A DNA stretch of 64,000 nt from Sipunculus nudus (GCA_026874595.1 CM049306.1:51986019-52050018); one strand, 5' to 3'. Shown: positions 1 to 14,460, counted from the first letter of the stretch. Notes: a model not told the origin generated them from the sequence alone. Program-made: numbers and translations.

Positions 1-1560
1 AAGTGGATTTTAACCTTTCCTGGACTCCCATTTATGTAAGTGCTTCTGTCTAGACAAAGGTATTTTGGAATTCTCTTCAGGAAGGACCCTCACGCGCCAC
101 GGCTGACGGGACCACTCCCCAGAATGATGAATGACGAAAACGACAAATATACGGAGCGACCCGCGTCATGTCACCGTGCTCCCCTCCAAATAACAGGACG
201 AAACCCTCGAGTCCTTTGTTCTATATACTTGACACTCTCCCTGTATGTCGAAATTATGCTTTGGAAGGTATTGAGCAAAAGAAAGATCAGTATGTTTTAC
301 TGGTTAATTTTATGGTTAATGGTATGATTGTTCATAATCTATATATTTGTTGGTGTGACTTGCCGTCGCGATTTCATTTGTCTCCAGGTGACTTCCATAC
401 AGATGACACTTTGGTTTATATTAATAGTGCAAGAATATCTATAACTTCAGTTATGTGTTTTTCTTTAATTGAAAATGTTGCGATGCTCAGGATAAGGCGA
501 TGATAATAACACAATGACCTTGGTCAAGATTTAAGTCTTAGAAGGATGTAGACACATACATATTGTATTGTAAATTATCACCCGTTATAGAGGAAGGGCT
601 TGTTTCTGTTTGATTCACAACTATAATGAACATTTCCTTTGGAAAGTGTAAACATTCATAAAGTGTTAAAAGTTAATTTTTGTTTGTCCCAAAACTGATC
701 CCGTAAAAGAGATCGGGAAAAGGTGTAATTAGCTATTACGTTTTGTTTTTTAATAACCTTAAAATGAACAACAACCGCAAACAATACTGCAGATAATGCA
801 GAGAGCAAGAAAATTTAATTTAATTTTTCTTGTTAACAGGGATTCTTGAATTGCACTTCGGCAACTGTTGATCTAACAGCAGACTTCATTATTACGTACA
901 TGCATGTTATATAGATATACCCTTCGTATACCATATATTGTATATACCAGTACATATATACAGGGATTCACATCTGAATCTCCAACACAAGTGGATTACC
1001 TCTGAGCTATCAGCGGAGCTCTTTAAGTATAATGGATCACCACTTGATAGGAATCTGAATGACGACCACATTGACTCAATCCACAATATACCGAGCCGCT
1101 ACTACCGTTCTGGAGTAGACCTGCATAATCCGCGGCCTCATCAGAGAGACCACGAGTAGTTCGTGTTTACTGGCCGGTCACGTGACACGCCAGAACGAGG
1201 CTCTTGAGAGGACAGTAAGCACTAAGCAGGAGGGATTGTTTAATGGTGGCTTATTGTCTCGGGTTACATTCGGAAATCGTGTTTCCGCAGCTTCTCCTTT
1301 TAAACTGAAAACTCAAGTTTTAAGTCATTCTTTGTGTGTCATTATGATTAAAAATCTCCAAGGAATTAATAGGTTTTGGGAAAATGTTCAAACTGAATGT
1401 GAATTCGTCTTTTTAGATTGAATCAAATATTCAATGAACAGCGCAGTTAAATATATTTTAGAATAATTTTAGTGCCCTTTAAACTCCGTGCTTTTCATTG
1501 TATGCAAGTGAATTTTCAAGCTTTTGTGACAGAAGTTGGTTTTATAATACAGACATATAT
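1..1560. other. gene-free stretch
   Basis: AT-rich sequence with short frames that show no recognisable domain. I see nothing else in it. Confidence 0.6.
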
Positions 1561-1566
1561 CTGATA

Positions 1567-1682
1567 TTGTTATAATTGTTATTACTTTTATTATAATTGT
1601 TATTACTTTTATTATAATTGTTATTACTTTTATTATAATTGTTATTACTTTTATTATAATTGTTATTACTTTTATTATTATT
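1567..1682. repeat. 21-bp minisatellite, about 5.5 units
   Basis: The unit ATTATAATTGTTATTACTTTT repeats every 21 bp almost without change. Because 21 is a multiple of three, it produces artificial repetitive frames on both strands. Confidence 0.95.
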
Positions 1683-1689
1683 GTCATTA

Positions 1690-3070
1690 TTATTATTAGC
1701 AAGTAGTAGAAATAACGTTACCGCGTACAGAAGAAGCAGCAGTAGCTGTATACGTAGTACTAGAAGTACATTTAATAGACCAGTACCAGTCGGAGTACTA
1801 ACACTTATGATATTCAATAAATCACGGCTTAATATAAAAGAGAGCACTAAATATTATACCATTTATATAAATGCGCAAATATTCAAGCACGTTCAGTTGT
1901 AACGAATAATGTACAAATACTAAGCTGAGTACATTTACATATACATTGATATATATAGGACTACATATAATTATTTAATTCAAATTTTAGATCGTCAATT
2001 TTGTATTTAACAGACAGCCAAACAAAGACAAAAGAGAAATTTAGGCGTTCTATGGGCTACTAAGGGGAATTAGAACCTCAACGATGGTTTAAACGAAATA
2101 TGGTAGTTTCTTGTATCTTCCTTTCTCTTAGCAAATGAAACCGGAAGTCCAGACGGTTTAAGAAAAAAAAATATTCTTATAACATGATTAATCTCAAACT
2201 CGAGATCATTCAATTGTTAGCGCCACCTACTGGCCATTGACCATCCTTAAAAAAGATGAATGAGAAATCTAAAGCACCTTGTACCTGGTGGTGTATATGA
2301 ATATTGATGTATCAAATCATGTGCAGTATATCAGTATATTATAACTTGAAATCTGTATTCCAAGGAATACAAGCCTCCGCCATGTGGGCATTCACTTATT
2401 CGGCCCATATTCCCAGGCTCATCCGTTCTTAATTGACTGAACATTTGTGAAAAATCCTTGATGGCATCCCTGAATCCGGACCATGTGCTGGATCCACACC
2501 GAAATCTATTCGATTCTTGGTTGACCTATTGTCAAAATGCCCTGAAAATGTCATAAGATTCCGTTTATGACTGCGTGAGTTATGTTGCACAAATACACAG
2601 ACAAACACGAACGGAAATGAACCTATGTCCTCATGGCGGAGGCAAATATGGAGGAAAGGTTTCATTTGTCGTAATCGTTTGAAACTGTTATGTATAAGCA
2701 TGTGTTAAGCTGGTACACCTTTAAAAACATATAACACCTCAAGGCAGAGCAGCAGAACCTAAGCAATGTCTTGTCTGGTGTTTGTCAAAACACGTTCCGT
2801 CATCTGTGCTTAAAATACAAGTGTATAAATAAAGACTATAAACATATCTGTTACAGGACCATCTGGCGATGCGTGTGAATACATACTCTCCGCCCGAGCC
2901 GGGAATCCTCCTAGATATACAATTTCTCGTGTTCACTTAACTGTTGGCATGCTGTTTTCACAGGTGGCAAAGATCCACCGGTCCATCGATAAGGACTGTC
3001 CACTAAAAGCCGGTTAGTTGATGGTCAGATAGGTGACGTGATAGCAAGTAAAGACCCGTGCTTCCTCTTG
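1690..3070. other. gene-free stretch around MITE copy 1
   Basis: Apart from the repeat at 2338-2650, no exon, RNA gene or regulatory site was recognised. Confidence 0.55.
2338..2650 (+). mobile_element. MITE-like repeat, copy 1
   Basis: It contains an 11-bp perfect inverted pair, GCCTCCGCCAT at 2373-2383 and ATGGCGGAGGC at 2633-2643. Just outside the left arm lies a hairpin, GTATTCC-AA-GGAATAC, that is also present in the second copy at 16597. Homology between the copies includes CTGAATCCGG...CATGTGC.GGA and TGACTGCGTGA. It is non-coding and resembles a widespread mollusc family with GCCTCCGCC ends. Confidence 0.7.
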
Positions 3071-3073
3071 CAG

Positions 3074-3177
3074 AGTCTGGCTGGTTAAAAGAGGAAAGAG
3101 TCAGCGACTGAGCGTTTCAGGAAACCGGAGGCTCTGGAAGAAGAGGAGAACAGCAACGTCAGAGCTGGTGGAAACAG
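3074..3177 (+). other. candidate non-coding 5' exon
   Basis: A purine-rich 104-bp block ends at a strong donor, ACAG|GTAGGT (3177/3178). It is preceded by an acceptor-like CTTCCTCTTGCAG ending at 3073. It has no useful ORF. It could be a 5' UTR exon (internal, or the 3' end of a first exon) of the FGFRL1 gene 43 kb downstream, since vertebrate FGFRL1 has non-coding first exons and a long first intron. It could equally belong to a different transcript or be chance. No promoter motif decides the matter. Confidence 0.25.
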
Positions 3178-3390
3178 GTAGGTCCATCAGTCATTTCTAC
3201 TACTTAAGTTCATTTATAATGAATTTATTTTTATTTGTTTAATTTACACACATTTTACCCTGATGGCCAATTCTGTATGTTCGGCTGTTTTTCAACGAGG
3301 TCCTGGAAACATCACGGATAGCGACATTATATGCACACATTTATACAGTCATGAATATAAAAAAAACCTTGTATAATAAAAAGTGATTTA

Positions 3391-3393
<3 letters not shown>

Positions 3394-3459
<66 letters not shown>
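3394..3459. repeat. (AT)n microsatellite
   Basis: About 33 uninterrupted AT units, able to form a cruciform. Confidence 0.97.
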
Positions 3460-3462
<3 letters not shown>

Positions 3463-4768
3463 CATAGTTTGCTAAATATCACATGTAAATATCAGATGAA
3501 AGGTCTACATACCAAACCCAAATAGATACCTTACAAAAGTAATAAAGGAGAGCATAATTAATGACTAATTTCTTTTAAAATAATTTTAAATTTTTTACTC
3601 AGTACACTGTCATCGTGAAGTATATTATCTGTTTTGCATGGGCAAATGTTAAAGGTGTTAAATAATTTGATTATCCTTGCGGATATCAAGATAATATTGA
3701 AACTCAATATGGATATTTCAATTTTCTCTCGTGTTGTTTAAAATTAATTCTCGTTATTAGTCATTGTCACACGATTATTATAACTCAAACAATTTAATTC
3801 CCAAACTAGAAAAAGATATGACTAAAAGTAAAACTGTGACACTGTATTGTTGCTACATATGCACACCTTTGGTATAGATATAAGCAGTTAAATGTGTTGG
3901 ACGACTCTGGGTCTTTAAGAAGGGTTCAAATACATGCAGACCATTCGAAAACGAAAAATAGGGTATTTCAAGCTTAATTATAAAATCGCCAAAAAGGTCA
4001 AAGCACACAAGCACACAACAGCTGTGCAGATCGTCGGTTTTACATATTTTCAGGATATTATCAGATATAAACATTGATGAATTTCTTTCTTCTCGTATAA
4101 TTTGCAGTATATATATATATAAAGACGGTATGTAATGAAGAACCATATTTTTTATAGGAAGGAGTGTTCACAGGTATTTATAATTATTCGTATGTACTAT
4201 CTACAATGGGTTTCATGCGGTTCACATGTTAAAGTCGTTAGTGCCACCCACGGGGGATATCAACCACCTTTGTCAATAATCATATTGGTATAATATTTTT
4301 TTCGGAATGCGAAAAGTTTAGCTTATTGATATTCTGGGTACATCACTTGTTCACGGTTGAGAAGAAAGGCAAGGTATGACCTGCGATTGCCACCTGTTTA
4401 TCTACACTTTACAGGCCATACATGACATGTCAAACGGATAACTGACGGATAACGGTAGGCATAAGGTCCCTCTCTATCAGAGCCAACAATAATAGAGGAT
4501 TAACCCGCAAATGACTCCCGCTGATGTACGCTTCTGTTTAATGGTCACCAGATGACGCTGTTGTTGCCTCTTCGTGTGAGCTCCGTGGATCTGGTTTCTC
4601 TTCCGGCGGGTGTCTCTGTTAGGTTAACCTAGAACTCAGTAGGACGCTTCGGGCTTTGTTTGCTATGTGTTTAAGTGGTCAGCGACATTTGACGAATGCC
4701 AGTGTAAAATCCTGATCAAGTTACTCATGCCCTTGCTGACATCTTCATTGGTGCTGTTGAAATGTCAA

Positions 4769-4773
<5 letters not shown>

Positions 4774-4815
<42 letters not shown>
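4774..4815. repeat. (CT)n microsatellite
   Basis: About 21 uninterrupted CT units. Confidence 0.97.
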
Positions 4816-4818
<3 letters not shown>

Positions 4819-7800
4819 TTGGATATTAACTCTTGTATAATATAACTGAAGCGCGAAAAAACACTTTGTTATAAGTATAAAAAGTATATTCATATGTTAA
4901 TCACTTTCATTTTTACTGCTTTAGATTATACTTTCATGAATAACATTTGACACATGTCACATAAGGTAACAAAGTACGCATTCATAGTTCTACATATATC
5001 TTATTTTTTTTATTAGCAAATCAAATCAGTTATGATCATGGTTACACAAAATATGAATCAATTCTTTTCAACAGGAAGAGTATAATTACCAAAATATTTT
5101 AAGATTGATGTCATGCTGCAAATAGTATACACTGATGATTTAACTTGTAAAATATGATGATGCCAGTGTGTTCGGATGCTCTCAAATCATCAGCAATGTC
5201 ATAAGTGAGTTACAATACAATAGTGGACAAACCTTAGTTCGTTTACCTTTTAATAAATAAATGTATTAACAGTCTGAATAATTGGTTGAATTTTTAAATT
5301 TCAAAACAACAAAATCGCCATAAATAAACGTAATCAGTTATTTATACAGAGTAATTAATGGATTATAATTGATAATTGCCATATATGCGTAGCATGGAAT
5401 TATAAAACTAGTAACTTAGTAAGCCATGCAATATAGATATGGTCGAGTAACGTGCATGCATTCACAGTGAGACACGAGGTACCCGGGTAACCCGCCCGCC
5501 AAAAGAAATGTACCTGATGGGTACTGATGAACCAGATATGACGCGACATTTAAACTGAATGATTACTTAATAGCCCGGTCCTGGGCCGGGGAAATTACAT
5601 AATAGCTGCCAAAGGATTGTGGGAAATACGGCTTTGATGACATATTGAATTACAGCGTTATTTAATGTTCAGCTGAACATTTCAGTGTAGGTTACATCGT
5701 GCAATGGACTTTTCAATTTCTTTTAAGTGTAGGATATATGCATGTATATGTGCCCGATATTCGATGAAAATTTCATTTAACTTATGTTTATAACTATATT
5801 TTTACATATCGTGAATGTTTATATATGTGACAACTAACAATTTCTTATCCTCTTTCTTACAAAAGAATCAATATTTATAAATATGCAGGTTTTATGTGAT
5901 ATACCTTCAGATTGGGCTTATTATTTGCACATCTGTTTAGTCCAATCATACCCTGTGTATACAGGATACAGGGCTAGTGAAGTTTAGTATTTTATCCGCA
6001 TTCCTCAGAGTTGCAGGTGCGTGACTTACCGTGAGCCACAATAAGAACTTTCCGTAAGAAGTCGAGAGAGGACAGTACTACCTTTATGCGCAGTTTATAA
6101 GGTCATTACCAGACCTGCCTAATAGGAAAATAAAAACTCCTCTTTGTTCAGAGGTGTTGAAACGGGAGCTTAAAAAAAGTCCTTCCAGCTGTTATCAGCC
6201 CTTCAGCGTAAGCCCAGTTTTGCACGTAACTGACAAGTTATGCGCTGATCAAATAGCGGTTTAAAACAACTTTGAAAGGCAAGAATGACACTCGTTGACA
6301 AGGGAGGGTATATTCTATACAGGGGTGGTCTGGGACACGCCAAGCAAACTCAAGGTCTATGTAACTGACAAAATAGCCTTTCATAAACATCTGGGTTCGC
6401 GGGGCTGGAACTCAATCCTTGCGCGAGTGACATCACCTCCGGGTCTTGCGGCAACTTGGCGAGATTTTGTCAACTTGAAATAGGAAAGGCTCAACCCAGG
6501 GGCCCGGTGCTGCGCTCACAAACAGGAATGTTCACCGAGGGGTATAATTGGTCCAAATGTTAGCTTTGTCCACGTTGATCTGCCTACACTTTTCTACTAG
6601 CCAATCACAAAGGCTCCTTCCTCCCAACAACTTGCCAGGGTAAATGGACAAACATTCAATGTTTGTCCAGGCAGGGACAACTTTTAATTCTCTGCTGCCC
6701 AACGCTTTGATAGTTCTCAAAGCACTCCGGTCTGGTTTTCATACTACAAGCGGGTTGGTTTGTTGGGACGTAACTGAATGATGTTGGCCGGGCTTTTATC
6801 ATAGGAACCACAGTCCTACGCTTTGTTGTGGGGGACACCGGGGTCTCGTGGTTCAGTCCATATAGAGACACCTGTCAAAGCCCGTCATCCATCAGAGGAA
6901 GTCTGGACAACCTTCTTGACTGCTAAGGTAGGTCATTACCATATTGTTAATTACCGTCCTACAGTACACAGGAGCGTCAATACCATGGAGTATTCCACTA
7001 TAATAAGAAAATGACTATGAGAAGTTTTTATCAACTCTGCTCCAGACCGCTTTGAAACATATCTGACATAGACTGGACTTTATTCACCAGAGCTCCACAG
7101 AGATATTTGGAACATCTTTTCCTGAAGTGACATGTATTGCCAGTACCCTGGTACCTATACTGTTATTTTCTGGTAGATGTTGTCATGGTGTTGATGCTAA
7201 ACCAAAAGTCGGAAAACAAATAAAAAGACTTAACTGCTAAGTCAATCCAGGCACGGTGCTTCCAGTTTATCTACCGAGATAACCCTAAAAACCGTTTCAC
7301 GTCATCTCATCAATACATTGGTAGTATATTGAGTATAAAGTGTGTGATTGATTCGATAATGTTATTTTAATATATTTACATTTATTATTTTTCCGTTGAG
7401 GTATATGATTTATATTTTTATACTTCCTCGATAGAAATCCATAAAGACATATTCTTTATGGATTGCGTGGATTTACATTTGATAATAATTCATTCATCTA
7501 TATTGTAATTTAATGACGCAATTGTCTCGTATCTTCATGATATATCTTTAAATATCATTATATATTTGTGTGAAAAGTACCAGTTTCGAATACTGAAGCT
7601 ACCTTTTGGGAGCAAAAGCCCTCGCTCTTGTATAATATGTCTGTGTGGTGATTTCAACTGCAAGTCTGAATGTTTATCTCTCAATAAGGGTTGGCTTACA
7701 CCAACATTTACCTTCCAAATTAAGGAAATAAATCAGAGAAACAGGTGCATGGACTTTCTTTGCCATGAACAGAAAATATTATATACAGGGTTCCCCGTGT

Positions 7801-10800
7801 TTTGTACATGTATTGCTCTGTGAATGACTCGTCCAACAATGGGCATGTGACCGATTAAGTGTCCAAATATGCAGATGAGCTTAGTGGACGTATATATTTG
7901 TACTGGGTGATTAGGGCCGAATCATGCTATGCAGTTATTCCTTGGGTTCAAAGTTTTCCTTGCACACTGGAGCAATTATGCAGTGAACAGAGCTTGAACT
8001 TTACATGGAGCGAAGTGGGTTGGTGGAGAAGGCTAAGTACATATAAAAACACCATGCCTGTGGGTGAGAATATTTACTGAGTGAATTAATCATAGCAGAG
8101 ACCAGACTCCCGAGGTCGTGCATGCCCCAGCGGTGTTAAATCCCACGGTTCACTTTGAACAAAGGCTTAAATCCCAGAAATCTCGCTATTCCTTATCCCT
8201 AAGGTCCATATACTTGACGGACACATGAGAAAGGATAAGACGCAGGGAAAGCTGTCATGGTACAGATCATGTATCATGCGGTCACGGACCCATCGGTTAC
8301 GGATATCGCAGTAACAGATTTTTTTATCAGTCACGGACGTCTTAGCATTATATACGTTTTCTTTTATGAGAGCCATTTTGGCCAGATCATATTTATAAAG
8401 TGAACGGTATAATGGATGTTTTCATTAAATAATTCATAACATATATAACCATATAAAGAAGGTGAGGTATATATATATATAACCGTTGCAAAACGTGTAG
8501 CATGTACTTTAACGGTTCTTAAAGGCAACAGTTCAGCTGGCTACTGCATAGGAAATGTGCTTTTATATTAGCAGAAGGTCAGAGGAGTACACAGGATAAG
8601 AGATGGGGGGGAGCACAGAAGGAGGAATCCCTCTGTCATCGTGTAGAAGCATTTTGAAAATTTATGCTGTAATAGCGCCATCATTGGTAGTTTAAAATGC
8701 ATCATAATGCATAAGCCGGTAGTTTTTCTGTATTAAGCGCTGATTTTATACTATTACCCAGATTTTTATGTCTAAGAAAGGTTCACACTTTTTTATACAT
8801 TCTCTGCACACCATATTTCAGTGCCATCCTGATGAAGAATAATTATACAACTGTTAAAATAAACTGTCCTGTTATGAAATTGTTGGTAATATGGTTACCC
8901 TTATTCATATGAGATAATTAGAATAAAAAAGCATTGTTTTCCAAAATTGGTCCAAGGGTAATTTTCCCCAAAAGCCTCACCGGCAAGCTGGCGATCTCCG
9001 GTCTTTCAGTTTTGTTTGTTGAACAGGACCTATTTTTCATTTTCATAAACTTTTTTATTTATTTATTTTTCATTTATCAATATTTGTTCTAACAAACCAA
9101 TCGTTATTCACTAGACGATTCGTCTATGCGTAATTTTATCAGAATTAACGACTGGGGGTTCAGTATCATTTTCTGACAGAAGTATTCTATTACCACGGAA
9201 GGATGAATGCGGCATGATATAATCATTGACTCGTTTATTAACACTCACTGATATATAAATGTTTAAGGCTATACCATCAGACACTTCATATCTTGCATAA
9301 TACAAAACGGGGTAACCCGTGGTCATCTAACACTAGGTGGCGCTCCCCCGCTGAGGGCCCTACCTGGTGCGCTCTTTGTGTCAATTCCAATTAGCTATGT
9401 GTATTGAGAAACATAATGCCTCTAATGACCAGTCGTGAGTACTTCACAGACATCAAAGGCCGCATGAGTATACATCACCCCATCGCATGATTTAACCGAC
9501 AGTTTCCACAAATTGAGCGGACCGGGTCAAAGGTATGCAAGTTTACTTGTCGGTTTCATATATATTAGCTGGCTTAACTTTGTAAGTGGACATGAGGTTA
9601 TAGACCCGCTGTCACAAACGTCGTGGAATACTTTTCTTTGAAAATATACACAGATGTGTGTGTGTGTGTGTGCGGAGCATGTGTGTGCGTATATATGGAT
9701 TATATTCATGTATATATATTTAAAACCTATGGATAAACCCTTTAAACATTAAGTGCATGGGGAAACAGAATAAAGAATTCATTAAGAGCAAAGTTATTCA
9801 GACGGAAAAGTTATACTCAGATGGAAAATATGAACGATTGCTTGAGTTGGAACGATATATGCATGATATATAGCCTAAAATTGATGAATTGTTTATTAAA
9901 AGTTGAGACTAGAATTTCGCCCTAACTTAAAAAAAGAACTATTTTTCTTTATTAAATAAATATATGTATACGATTTGTTTTGCTCCAATGATTTTGAAGT
10001 TAATTCATATGTATTTATAAATATTAAAGTAAAGAATCATAAATCTGATGTCCAATATATAGCAATGGAGACTGACAATATCCAGAAACCTTCCTAGAAA
10101 CATTTGAGAAAAGTATATAGTCAAAGATATTTGGATGTTTGTGGGTGGCTGATATCATAAAGTATATACTGTATTAGAGTGCATGCGCGTTTTACGTGTG
10201 AATAATAGCCATCCCAAAGACGAGTATATAAAACATGAACTTTATCACGGATCAGGAAAACCTCATCATAGATGAACCTGTGAGGTCACACTGGAGGTGA
10301 TTCTTTTTATAGCTCATAACTGGGGAATTATGGTTTCATCTTTCATTTAACATCAACAGGATATCGGACGAATCTCGTTTGTAACGGCGGTGAACTCCAC
10401 ACAAAAAAAAAAAAAATACACGGCATAGCGCAAGTGAGCCGGGGTCACGTGAAGTCTTATTCATGAAAGGCTCAGATTAATTTAGATAGTCGATATGTTG
10501 GGAGTCATCCAGTTCATAACGGCAAAATAAAACCTGTGAATTGTCAATAAGCCATGAAGTGGATGAGTTTATCTAGTCCGGTTGTTGGACTCGCACCTGT
10601 TCAGGGATTTATTGCAGAGCTCTCAGGCAGTACTCTACAATCATGTACCCCCTCTCACTAATACATGTACAACAAAACGGTACACGTTTGTAATATAGGT
10701 TCTGTGCCTTATACACGCTGCGACCTGACTGGAGAAATCAGGGCCCAGTGTTAGCGGTGAAACGGTATATATATGGTCTTTTTCTTGCAGAGACTAAGCA

Positions 10801-11318
10801 AATATTCAGTAATTGAATAGAAGAGAACATAATATGAACTTGGGCAATATGTACATAATGGACGCCACGGTCGAGGTATAGACAGATATATTTACCTGGG
10901 CTCAGAACCAACTCCCTGCCTTTATCACTGCATGGTGGTGACGGCGATCCCACCAGCGGGCAGGAGTGGCACTTTCCAATTTCAGTTTCAGTTTTAGTTC
11001 AGTCACCTGTTTCTGACCAGTATACGGCCGTTACATGTATTGACGACGGTATGATTCTCCATGCAGACATCATATTTCTGGCTTCTGGGTTATTATGCCG
11101 ATATTTTTATTTTTGTGCTTGTAATGAGTAATATAATAATGAGGATAATTTGAAATGAATATATACGTTTTAAGTCTATTCCTGTTGAAAAATATTGAAC
11201 GAGATGTCAAAACCCATCATCTTTAAATTTGACTTCATATAGAAGCCACCTTGACCCGTCGCTTAACCAGACTGATGTAATTATGAAAAATACAACACTT
11301 AGTTTCTGTTTATATTTA

Positions 11319-11410
11319 TAAGTCCTGATGTGGCATACAACAAAAGTCCTGATGTGGCGTACAACAAAACTTATCTGGCGTACATGCATCCTGATAAGGC
11401 GTACTACACC
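11319..11410. repeat. decaying 24-bp tandem repeat
   Basis: AGTCCTGATGTGGC(A/G)TACAACAAA occurs at 11321 and 11345, followed by two shorter derivatives containing ATCTGGCGTAC and CCTGATAAGGCGTAC. Confidence 0.75.
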
Positions 11411-11434
11411 AAAAAGGAGGTGACTAAAACTTAT

Positions 11435-11455
11435 GGGGGGGGGGGGTTGGGGGGT
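11435..11455. repeat. G-rich run
   Basis: G12, then TT and GGGGGG: a possible G-quadruplex former. Confidence 0.85.
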
Positions 11456-13675
11456 TGCATGTGTGTATGGGCATAACTTCCTCACAAATTATGGATGTGT
11501 ATACATTTCTTACTTGGAGGTATACATACGCCACATGAGGGACAATTAATACATGCGTGGAACCAATGACCTTGTGTTCCAATTAATCGGTTATATCGGT
11601 GTTTGGTCGTTTTCTTTCACAATCGATTCAATCAGTTCACTTCTGTATAATTGATTAAAACTATTTTGCGTGCCCTTTAAACACCTCATTTTTCAAGAAC
11701 AAATATTTTAATCTTGACGGAGATGAAGGAAAGAGGGGACACAAAGTAATGAACAGCTTGCGTTAATGCTTAGTTAAAGTTCAAAACTTAACTAAAGTTA
11801 CTGAATGTCTTCGATTAATATTTTAGGTATCATTCCATGCAGCAGATTTCACGTTGTTCAGAAGGTACGTAAAATAATCGATTGATAATCAACCATCGGT
11901 CGATTTATTTCTTCCGATCATCGATCATGATATAACAACCATGCAGTTCCTGTATACCATTAGTTAGAGCCCCCACGGCAATCCACAAACCCATGGATCT
12001 AATTGAAAATGACTAATTAATTGGTAGCTCACATCAGGATTTGGCGGGATAGGCCATAACAGGAGTAAGGACCTATACGAATAAGGATGTACGTGCTTGT
12101 GTGTATTTGTTGTGTGTTAGTCTTATCAAATGATTATATGTTACCCAGTGCTATATCGCAATATTTCGTATTATTTTACCAGCTCCCTTATTATTTTACT
12201 GATCATAAAGAAACCACACGATCATACAACCTTTCTTTCGAATGAGGAGTCTCTGGCTGCATTCATTATCGGCATTCATCACGCAACTAATGTATGTTCA
12301 TCAAGACGGTCATTAACCTGTATTCTTCTGTTCTTAAGCATTAACATATTGTTATTCCTTAAATGATAGGGTAATAGATAATGAACCTAAATGCTAGTAA
12401 ATGATTACAATAGGTCTAGTTTTGACATGATTGATAGACACGGAGACATAAATGTTGGCCGAGCAACACGATCTGTTATTGGCGCGGAAGGTTATATAGT
12501 AAAAACGGGAGGCAAAACATTTATTCACGGAGTTGGCAGCAGCTTGGTTATGTGGCGTTGCTAAATTTCTCCTTATTTTATATGGGTGTGATAAAAGACA
12601 ACTCAGTGGGTTAGTATGTAGCAGTACCAGGCTACTTCAGCATTTATTGACATAATACCTAGATCAGCATGGGCATATGGTCCGGTAACATAGTCCGTAG
12701 CTGCAGTAAAACAAACAGCTTCAAACAAAATAATCAAACATGCCAGAAAAAATAACAAAGATTCTTAAATACCCCGGCATATTGTTTGATATAATATCAG
12801 ACCAGATGTAAGCGCAGTGATAAATATGTAATTCTTCATCCGGTAGGATTTCAGTTCATTGTTTATGACTCTGACACATGTTTGTTGATTATGAAGCGGA
12901 TTGTATTTTATTCGTGTTACCGGAGATATCACGGGATTTTACCACATTAACTTGGACACAAAAAGTGCAGTGCCTGAACAGAGCAACTTTATTCAGTGTA
13001 TTCGGGTTTTATATGTGATATATGTATTTAATCGGTTGTATCATGGAAGCGGGACCCGCATATTTTAAAAAAAGGGTGGTGCGACATTGTGAGTCATATA
13101 TGTTAAGTAAAATGGTTGAAATAGAAAATTTTATTTGTGAAAAATAAGGGCAAAATACCCGCATACAGCGCAGTTAAAATTAAGGAACACTCCATAAGGA
13201 TTGGCAGTGAACACCGTGACGTCATTCCGACTCCCAAAATGGAATGATGCCTTAAGACCTAAATGGTTACCTGTTCATTAGATCACACTTGAAGACAATG
13301 CAGTTCTGTTTCATTCGTAACACGACAGATGGCGCTGCAAGTACAACCACTCTTGTTGTTTCTGTAGATGGCACTGTAATGGTCCCTTCGAAAAATAATG
13401 TTCAACTTCTCAGGATGTAGGGGGAAATACGGTAATTGCCATGGAACTGGCATCATCTCTGATCTGACAGTTAAAGACCTAAAACGGGCATATCTGAGGC
13501 GTCACCACACAGGTGTTTTGCAACAAAGGTGGAATGTGACCACAGTTAATTATAATACCGTTATAATAATAAATCTTATATATAACCTTGCAAGCGGGAG
13601 ACTGAAAGTTTATAATCCTATGAAATTATACAAATTGCAACTAATGGTAACGTTTATTAATATAGTATATTTCTA

Positions 13676-13990
13676 GGACATTATTCCTATTGGAACATGT
13701 AGACATAACACAGGCAACCTCCCTGAACGATGAGTAAGCTCCCTGGACAATGAATACTGAATAACACATTGTACTTCCTGGACATTTTAAAACTGGACGC
13801 ATTGCAGCAATGATGGTGACGGTGACTGACATCGTATACTTCCAGGACATTACCAATAAAAATTGCCCAATGTAGACAAAATACAGACAGCCTCACTGGA
13901 CGATAAGTTACCTCCTGGACAATGTAACATTGGCACATGAGGGAAGTGTACATATTTCCAAAACATTATATAAATGGACAGTTAGAATTC
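13676..13990. repeat. degenerate 169-bp tandem duplication
   Basis: GGACATTA...CAATGTAGACA...CAG(G/A)CA(A/G)CCTC...GGACAATG is repeated with starts near 13676 and 13845. The copies are clearly diverged, and the motif CTGGACA(A/T)T recurs inside them. The hAT element inserted just downstream. Confidence 0.6.
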
Positions 13991-14005
13991 ATGCGGATAT
14001 AATGG

Positions 14006-14013
14006 TGATGGAC
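14006..14013. repeat. left target-site duplication of the hAT element
   Basis: TGATGGAC lies immediately before the left terminal repeat and is identical to 14461-14468. Confidence 0.85.
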
Positions 14014-14054
14014 CAGTGGCGTCAATTTTCCTTCCAGGGTGGGGGTGATGACTT

Positions 14055-14102
<48 letters not shown>

Positions 14103-14145
14103 AACATATATATAACTTTTTCCAGCGGCTGCGAGTGACATATTC

Positions 14146-14188
<43 letters not shown>

Positions 14189-14460
14189 ACATATACTTAA
14201 TCATATTTCAAATAATCATAATGTTATGTTTGAAAATAAGTTATTTTGTGAATTCTAAGCAAGGTTTAGTTATAACATTTTTTAGTTAATAGATCCAAAG
14301 TCTTTAATTATTTAATTAATATATTTCATTTGCAATATTATAATATTATTCTCTGAAAAGTGGGGGGGGGGATGATTACATTGACCACCCCCCCCCCTTG
14401 CCAAAAAGTGGGTGGTATATATACCCCCCCCCCCCCATCCCCCCTATATTGACGCCCCTG
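14014..14460. mobile_element. non-autonomous hAT-type element with intact target duplication
   Basis: The element is 447 bp. Its left end reads CAGTGGCGTCAATTTT and its right end, reverse-complemented, CAGGGGCGTCAATATA: terminal inverted repeats with 13 of 16 positions matching. It is flanked by a perfect 8-bp direct repeat TGATGGAC at 14006-14013 and 14461-14468. CAG(T/G)GGCG ends with 8-bp duplications are the hallmark of hAT DNA transposons. There is no transposase, so it would have been mobilised in trans. The inside is low-complexity: two TA arrays (14057-14100, 14149-14185) and facing G and C runs near 14363-14440. Confidence 0.85.

Larger units (their letters stand above)
3180..13670. 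other. gene-free stretch with microsatellites
   Basis: About 10 kb of AT-rich, CpG-containing sequence. It holds the AT, CT and 24-bp repeats listed separately. The many short frames look random. If the candidate exon at 3074-3177 belongs to FGFRL1, this would be the start of its first intron. Confidence 0.55.

Noticed and set aside
1469-1847. Repetitive frames on the minus strand (Ile/Thr/Val or Asn/Tyr/Lys/Ser repeats)
   Set aside because: They are a by-product of the 21-bp minisatellite, whose unit length is a multiple of three.
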